NCBI GenBank assembly: GCA_034664085.1
Contig: JAXDII010000065.1
Span: 1-54,877, forward strand
Origin: JACVRW01 sp034664085
Lineage (GTDB): Bacteria > Actinomycetota > Thermoleophilia > Solirubrobacterales > Thermoleophilaceae
Direction of reading: 5' to 3'
DNA length: 54,877 nt
Below, piece by piece: positions 50,896-54,877 of this stretch. Position numbers and translations under genes: made by a program. Within the stretch, counting starts at the first letter, position 1, and every line of letters starts with the position of its first letter. The notes beneath the pieces are model-generated. The model did no database searches. It was not told the DNA's origin and was given only the letters and a program-made list of their open reading frames with translations.

Positions 50896-50939
50896 CCGGC
50901 GGAAACCGCGAAGCGCCCGCGATCCCCGGTCTGTGCCCC

Positions 50940-50963
50940 GTTTGATGCCCCGGGCCTGGGGTA
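50940..50963 (+). promoter_or_regulatory. SigF/SigB-type promoter candidate of the second sigma gene
   Basis: GTTT (50940-50943), 15 bases, GGGTA (50959-50963) matches the GTTT-N15-GGGTA pattern of actinobacterial general-stress sigma promoters. It lies 10 bases before ATG 50974, implying an almost leaderless transcript. Confidence 0.45.
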
Positions 50964-50973
50964 GACCTCCCCC

Positions 50974-52032
50974 ATGCCGACGATGACGGACAGTTCTGCC
51001 GACCGCCGGGTCGAGGCCCTGCTGGAGCGCGGCGAGGAGCAGGGCTGCGTGAACCTCTCAGAGCTCTCCGAGCTGGTCCAGGAGCTCGAGCTCCCCGACG
51101 ACGACGCGCAGGCGCTGCACGAGCGCCTGGACGCGCGCGGCATCGCGGTCAGCGACGACTGCGGCAACGAACGGCTCGGGGCCCACTACAACAACGCCGA
51201 GCTGGCGACGATGACCGGCGACGCCCTGCAGCTCTTCCTGCGCGACGTCCGTCGCCATCCGCTGCTCTCCGCCGCCGATGAGGTCGACCTGGCCAAGCGC
51301 ATCGAGCGCGGCGAACTCGACGCCAAGGAGCGCATGGTCAACTCGAACCTGCGCCTGGTCGTCTCGCTGGCGAAGAAGTACCAGGGCCACGAGCTGGCCC
51401 TGCTCGACCTGATCCAGGAGGGCATCCTCGGCCTGATCCGCGCGGCCGAGAAGTTCGACTGGCGCAAGGGCTACAAGTTCTCGACCTACGCGACGTTCTG
51501 GATCCGGCAGGCGATCCAGCGCGGCCTCGCCAACCAGGGGCGGACGATCCGCATCCCGGTCCACATCGGTCAGCGCGAGCGCAAGATCGCCCGAGTCGAG
51601 CGCGAGCTGGCCGCCAAGGAGGGCCGGCCCCCCACCGACGAGGAGGTCGCCGCGGCCGCCGAGCTCACCCTCGACGAGGTGCTCGAGACGCGCGAGGTGA
51701 TGCGCACGATCACGAGCCTCGACCGCCCCGTGGGCGAGGAGGGCGATGCCGAGCTCGGCGATCTGCTCGCGAGCGACGAGATCGCGCCGCACGAGGAAGT
51801 GGAGATCGAGCTGCGCGACCAGACCGTGCGCGCGGCGCTCGACCAGCTCCCCGACCAGGAGCGCGAGGTGATCGGGCTGCGCTACGGCATCGGCGGGGAC
51901 GATCCGACCCCGCTGCGCGAGGCCGGGCGACGGCTGGGCCTGTCGCCCGAGCGCGTGCGCCGCATCGAGCACAAGGCACTGGAGCGCCTGGCGGAGTTCC
52001 GCGAGGTCGCGGCGCTGTCGGAAGCCGCCTGA
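50974..52032 (+). CDS. RpoD-like sigma-70 factor (group 1/2)
   Basis: 352 residues. N-terminal 80 residues are a region-1.1-like domain (VNLSELSELVQELELPDDD). Then region 1.2 (ALQLFLRDVRRHPLL), region 2 with DLIQEGILGLIRAAEKFDWR and FSTYATFWIRQAI (Trp to Phe in the WWIRQAI melting motif compared with the first sigma), region 3 and region 4 (LPDQEREVIGLRYGI, LSPERVRRIEHKALERL). Complete, unlike the first one in the window. The TFWI change and stress-type promoter suggest an alternative role. Followed by the BrkB gene after 46 bases. Confidence 0.9.
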   Translation: MPTMTDSSADRRVEALLERGEEQGCVNLSELSELVQELELPDDDAQALHERLDARGIAVSDDCGNERLGAHYNNAELATMTGDALQLFLRDVRRHPLLSAADEVDLAKRIERGELDAKERMVNSNLRLVVSLAKKYQGHELALLDLIQEGILGLIRAAEKFDWRKGYKFSTYATFWIRQAIQRGLANQGRTIRIPVHIGQRERKIARVERELAAKEGRPPTDEEVAAAAELTLDEVLETREVMRTITSLDRPVGEEGDAELGDLLASDEIAPHEEVEIELRDQTVRAALDQLPDQEREVIGLRYGIGGDDPTPLREAGRRLGLSPERVRRIEHKALERLAEFREVAALSEAA

Positions 52033-52078
52033 GCGAACGGCTCTGAATAACGCCTCCGCCAGCGGGTACGCCAAACCG

Positions 52079-53032
52079 ATGACTGACGAGCAAGCTGCGC
52101 CCGAGGGCCCGTCCGACCTGAAGGGACGCTCCTGGGGCGGTGTGCTCAAGCGCACCGTCAAGGAGTTCTCAGACGACAACCTGACCGATTGGGCGGCGGC
52201 GCTCACCTACTACGCCGTGCTCGCGATCTTCCCCGCGATGATCGTGCTGATCTCCGTCCTCGGACTGATCGGCGAGTCCGCCACGCAGCCGCTGATCGAC
52301 AACCTCGGCAGCGTCGCGCCGGGACCGGCGAAGGACATCTTCACCAGCGCGATCGAGAACATCCAGGGCAGCCAGGGCGCCGCCGGCGTGTTCTTCATCA
52401 TCGGCCTGCTGGGCGCGATCTGGTCCGCCTCCGGCTACATCGCGGCCTTCATGCGCGCGTCCAACTCGATCTACGACATCGAGGAGGGCCGGCCGATCTG
52501 GAAGACGCTGCCCGTGCGCGTCGGCCTGACGGTGCTGCTGATGGTGCTCACGGCGGTGAGCGCGATCGGCGTGACGATCAGCGGCGGACTCGCCAAGGAG
52601 GTCGGCGGCCTGATCGGCCTCGGCGACACCGCCATCCAGGTCTGGGACATCGCCAAGTGGCCCGTGCTGCTGCTGTTCGTGAGCTTCATGTTCGCGGTGC
52701 TCTACTGGGCGGCGCCCAACGTCAAGCAGCCGGGCTTCCGCTGGATCACCCCCGGCGGTGTCCTGGCGGTGATCGGCTGGGTGATCGCCTCGGCGGCGTT
52801 CGCGTTCTACGTCGCGAACTTCGGCTCCTACAACAAGACCTACGGAGCCCTCGCCGGGCCGATCGTCTTCCTGGTCTGGCTGTGGATCTCGAACATCATG
52901 ATCCTGCTCGGGGCCGAGTTCAACGCGGAGCTGGAGCGCGGCCGGGCGATCGAGGCGGGCATGCGCCCGCCTGACAAGGAGCCGTTCGTCGAGCCGCGGG
53001 ACACTCGCAAGATGGAGGGCGACCGCCCCTGA
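52079..53032 (+). CDS. YihY/BrkB-family inner membrane protein
   Basis: 317 residues. N-terminal FSDDNLTDWAAALTYYAVLAIFPAMIVLISV, family hallmark, then about six transmembrane helices with YKVANFGSYNKTYGALAG-like segment (here FYVANFGSYNKTYGALAG) and LWISNIMILLGAEFNAELER at the end. Formerly called ribonuclease BN in error; the true role is uncertain, possibly transport. The C-terminal tail is charged. DUF1360 follows, possibly overlapping by CTGA. Confidence 0.9.
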   Translation: MTDEQAAPEGPSDLKGRSWGGVLKRTVKEFSDDNLTDWAAALTYYAVLAIFPAMIVLISVLGLIGESATQPLIDNLGSVAPGPAKDIFTSAIENIQGSQGAAGVFFIIGLLGAIWSASGYIAAFMRASNSIYDIEEGRPIWKTLPVRVGLTVLLMVLTAVSAIGVTISGGLAKEVGGLIGLGDTAIQVWDIAKWPVLLLFVSFMFAVLYWAAPNVKQPGFRWITPGGVLAVIGWVIASAAFAFYVANFGSYNKTYGALAGPIVFLVWLWISNIMILLGAEFNAELERGRAIEAGMRPPDKEPFVEPRDTRKMEGDRP

Positions 53033-53535
53033 CCGTCGAGGGCGCCTTCGCCGGCTACGCCGGGCCCGACCAGCGCCCGCCGTTCGGCTCCTACGCCGTG
53101 CTCACGGCGCTGTTCAACGCAGCGCTGGCCGCCGGCGTGGCCGGCGCCAAGCGCTCCGGCCACGAGCTGCCCGAGCGCATCGACGGGCGCGACATCGTGC
53201 TCACCGGTGTGGCCACGCACAAGCTGTCGCGGCTGATCTCCAAGGACAAGATCACGGCCTTTGCCCGAGCGCCCTTCACCGAGTTCCAGGAGCCCGGCGG
53301 ACCGGCCGAGGTGGAGGAGCGCGCCCGCGGCGACGGCTGGCGGCGCACGATCGGCGAGCTGCTCATCTGCCCCTACTGCCTCGGGATGTGGATCTCGGGC
53401 GGCTTCAGCCTCGGCCTCGTCGTGGCGCCGCGCTCCACGCGCTTCACGGCCTCGGTGCTGACGGGACTGACGATCTCGGACTTCCTGCAGATCGCCTACA
53501 AGGCCGCCGAGGACCGCGGCCTCGGCGGCACCTGA
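53029..53535 (+). CDS. DUF1360 family membrane protein, probable CTG start
   Basis: 168 residues from CTG 53029, 145 from the first GTG at 53098. Small family with a hydrophobic N-terminal helix, ATHKLSRLISKDKITAFARAPFTEF, and the ICPYCLGMWISG cysteine pair before a second hydrophobic region; function unknown. The residues before the GTG (FAGYAGP, then RPPFGSYAVLTALFNAAL) look like the conserved N-terminus of the family, but no ATG, GTG or TTG lies between the in-frame stop at 52972 and 53098. A CTG making a four-base CTGA overlap with brkB matches the coupling style here. Confidence 0.75.
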   Translation: MTVEGAFAGYAGPDQRPPFGSYAVLTALFNAALAAGVAGAKRSGHELPERIDGRDIVLTGVATHKLSRLISKDKITAFARAPFTEFQEPGGPAEVEERARGDGWRRTIGELLICPYCLGMWISGGFSLGLVVAPRSTRFTASVLTGLTISDFLQIAYKAAEDRGLGGT

Positions 53536-53539
53536 GCGG

Positions 53540-53908
53540 TCAGTCCTCCAGCACGAACATCTCGAAGCCGACGTCCGCGTCCAGCAGCAGCTGGCTGTGG
53601 TAGGCGGCCACACGCCGGCCGAGGGCCTTCTCGACGACTTCCTTGAAGCTGTCGGCCATCGCCTCCTGGAAGGTGAGGCGCACGTTGCGGACCTGATGGC
53701 CGTGCCCGGCGTCGATCAGGGTGCGCTCCACCGTGGTGAGTGTGTCGCGCAGCACCGTGACGAGGTAGTTCGAGTCGAGCATGTAGCTCTTCGCTCGCGT
53801 CGGCCCGCGACCGTAGTACTCGCTGAACAGCCGCACGATGCCGTTCGTCGCTTCGGCCAGCTCCTCGCCGTGGCCGGTGCTGACGTCTGGGCTCTGGATC
53901 GGATCCAC
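53540..53908 (-). CDS. DUF2294 family protein
   Basis: 122 residues. Family features: YYGRGPTRAKSYMLDSNYLVTVLRDTLTTVERTL (read in parts), FQEAMADSFKEVVEKALGRRVAAYHSQLLLDADVGFEMFVLE. Usually a short cytoplasmic protein of unknown function in Firmicutes and actinobacteria. Convergent with DUF1360, four bases between stops. Starts nine bases after the zinc-ribbon gene stop, so the two may be co-transcribed. Confidence 0.8.
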   Translation of the reverse strand: MDPIQSPDVSTGHGEELAEATNGIVRLFSEYYGRGPTRAKSYMLDSNYLVTVLRDTLTTVERTLIDAGHGHQVRNVRLTFQEAMADSFKEVVEKALGRRVAAYHSQLLLDADVGFEMFVLED

Positions 53909-53917
53909 GGTCGGATC

Positions 53918-54109
53918 CTACGGGGCCGGCGCTCCCTCTCGTGGTGCGCCGCCGCGCGTCTTCTCCTGAAGACGTGGCGGGAGCGCTGAGCGGAACAGGC
54001 GGCTGACCTTGCCGAGCTTCGCCCGGCACCGGGGGCACACCTCCGACGTCGCAGACGCTGTCGGGCTGTACACGGTGAGCCTGCACGTCGGGCAATTCAG
54101 GTATGCCAT
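53918..54109 (-). CDS. Small zinc-ribbon protein
   Basis: 63 residues. Two Cys pairs, CPTC near residue 6 and CPRC near residue 25, typical of a zinc ribbon, followed by a basic and Pro/Gly-rich tail. ATG 54109 has AAGGAGAG at a spacing of five. It overlaps the upstream GT4 gene by 13 bases. Possibly nucleic-acid or protein binding; no target is suggested. Confidence 0.7.
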   Translation of the reverse strand: MAYLNCPTCRLTVYSPTASATSEVCPRCRAKLGKVSRLFRSALPPRLQEKTRGGAPREGAPAP

Positions 54110-54877
54110 CGACTCTCCTTGCGCGTGGCTACTTGGGGGTCCCCGCGGGCTGGCAGACCGTAGCCCAAACGGGTACCTGCGTCAACGAAACAGGACTGTC
54201 TCATGGCGGTCACATGCGTATACACGCGCTCGTGCGCGGCGCCCACCGCGCGCACGTCGAAACGCGCGTTGGCGCTGGCGCGGCAGCGGGCCGGATCGAT
54301 CTCGTCGAGGCGGGCGACGGCGGCGGCCATCGCGTGCTCGTCGTCGACGAGGAAGCCGGTCTCCCCGTCGACGACCAGCTCTGAAGCCGAGCCCTCCGGG
54401 AACGCGATCACGGGCGTGCCGCACGCCATCGCCTCGGTCATCACGAGCCCGAACGGCTCGGGCCAGCGGATCGGGACCAGGAGCGCCCGTGCGCCCGCGT
54501 GGAGGTCACGCTTCTCCTCCCCCACCTCGCCGATGTAGCGCACCCGGTCCCCGTCGACGTGCGGCTCCACCTCGTGCTCGAAGAACTCCTGCTGGCCGGG
54601 CTGCACCGGACCGGCGAGCACGAGCGGCGCACCGGCCTCGCGAGCCGCTGCGATCGCTCGGTGCGGGCCCTTGTAGTCGTCGAAGCGGCCGATCCAGAGC
54701 AGGTAGTCGTCCTTCTCGGCCCTGAACGGGAAGTCATCGACCACGATCGGATTGCCGATCACCGCCACCACCTCCAGCCCGTCGGGCGCCTGCTCGGCCT
54801 GGTATCGGCTGAGGGCGACGGCGGATGCCTTGTAGCCGTGGCGCCGGTAGAACGCGCTCGTCTCGTCGGTGAACGGC
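54097..54877 (-). CDS. GT4 glycosyltransferase, 5' end beyond the window
   Basis: About 260 C-terminal residues in the window. GT-B C-terminal domain with LLWIGRFDDYKGPHRAI, the donor-site PIRWPEPFGLVMTEAMACGTPVIAF (E-x7-E in EPFGLVMTE) and ASELVVDGETGFLVDD. The frame stays open to 54877, with SAFYRRHGYKAS upstream, so the N-terminal acceptor domain lies outside. It ends 13 bases into the zinc-ribbon gene. Sugar donor and acceptor unknown. Confidence 0.85.
   Translation of the reverse strand, partial: PFTDETSAFYRRHGYKASAVALSRYQAEQAPDGLEVVAVIGNPIVVDDFPFRAEKDDYLLWIGRFDDYKGPHRAIAAAREAGAPLVLAGPVQPGQQEFFEHEVEPHVDGDRVRYIGEVGEEKRDLHAGARALLVPIRWPEPFGLVMTEAMACGTPVIAFPEGSASELVVDGETGFLVDDEHAMAAAVARLDEIDPARCRASANARFDVRAVGAAHERVYTHVTAMRQSCFVDAGTRLGYGLPARGDPQVATRKESRWHT

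Noticed and set aside
52064..52069. GGGTAC as a stress promoter -10 for the brkB gene
   Set aside because: No GTTT at the expected distance upstream.
1..54877. tRNA, rRNA or riboswitch genes
   Set aside because: The few gaps are short or repeat-filled; I saw no cloverleaf or known aptamer. A covariance-model scan would settle it.

Overview
The window is a very GC-rich, gene-dense stretch of an actinobacterial chromosome. It probably comes from the deep-branching Thermoleophilia/Solirubrobacterales. This is an inference from protein character: an RpoD plus a second RpoD-like sigma, a Get3/ArsA pair, an FtsZ with a long N-terminal extension, a PilT, an S55 peptidase and GNRA-loop hairpin repeats. 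No rRNA, tRNA, prophage or transposase is visible. At least fourteen gene pairs are joined by four-base ATGA/GTGA/TTGA overlaps, and two convergent pairs share their stops on a single CTAG.

Layout. 1-4.6 kb: end of a primary sigma factor gene, PilT ATPase, secreted S55 (SpoIVB-type) peptidase, AIM24 protein with a strong terminator. 4.6-8.5 kb: HxlR regulator with a palindromic operator, a squalene/phytoene synthase plus geranylgeranyl-reductase-like flavoprotein pair, and an unknown protein with a Pro-Glu repeat tail. 8.5-16.4 kb: paired ArsA/Get3-like ATPases, ParA overlapping an N-terminally extended FtsZ, gamma-glutamyltransferase, secreted subtilisin, LON-domain protein. 16.4-16.8 kb: repeat cluster. 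16.8-22.4 kb: membrane protein, two methyltransferases, GH57 branching enzyme and GT4 synthase. The last three rightward genes have the same order as the mycobacterial Rv3030-Rv3031-Rv3032 genes for methylglucose polysaccharide.

22.3-38.0 kb: a catabolic block. Leftward genes encode a flavin amine oxidase, ADP-forming acyl-CoA synthetase, acyl-CoA dehydrogenase and a small ORF; farther on, a CrtI-like flavoprotein and a class III aminotransferase. Rightward genes encode a Rieske oxygenase, two TetR regulators, a PotDBCA polyamine-type ABC importer and PurU. The two leftward operons start from near-identical promoter/operators (27773-27802 and 38039-38068) with the same -35/-10 spacing. The block therefore looks like one regulon for importing and oxidising an amine, perhaps an N-methylated one. 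38.1-39.3 kb is a secreted glycerophosphodiesterase, followed by a second repeat cluster.

39.7-50.9 kb: an eight-gene, fully overlapping leftward operon plus a divergent GT9 gene. It encodes a whole ADP-heptose route (GmhA, HldE, GmhB), two GT9 heptosyltransferase-type enzymes, other glycosyltransferases and a carbamoyltransferase. Two pathway enzymes are fused to glycosyltransferases (GT4-GmhA and GT2-GmhB). The linker of the second fusion is encoded by a palindromic element that is otherwise intergenic here, much like Rickettsia palindromic elements. A heptose-glycan factory is unexpected in a monoderm lineage and is the most interesting system in the window. 50.9-54.9 kb: an RpoD-like sigma with a SigF/SigB-type promoter, BrkB-family membrane protein, DUF1360 and DUF2294 proteins, a zinc-ribbon protein and a GT4 gene cut by the window end.
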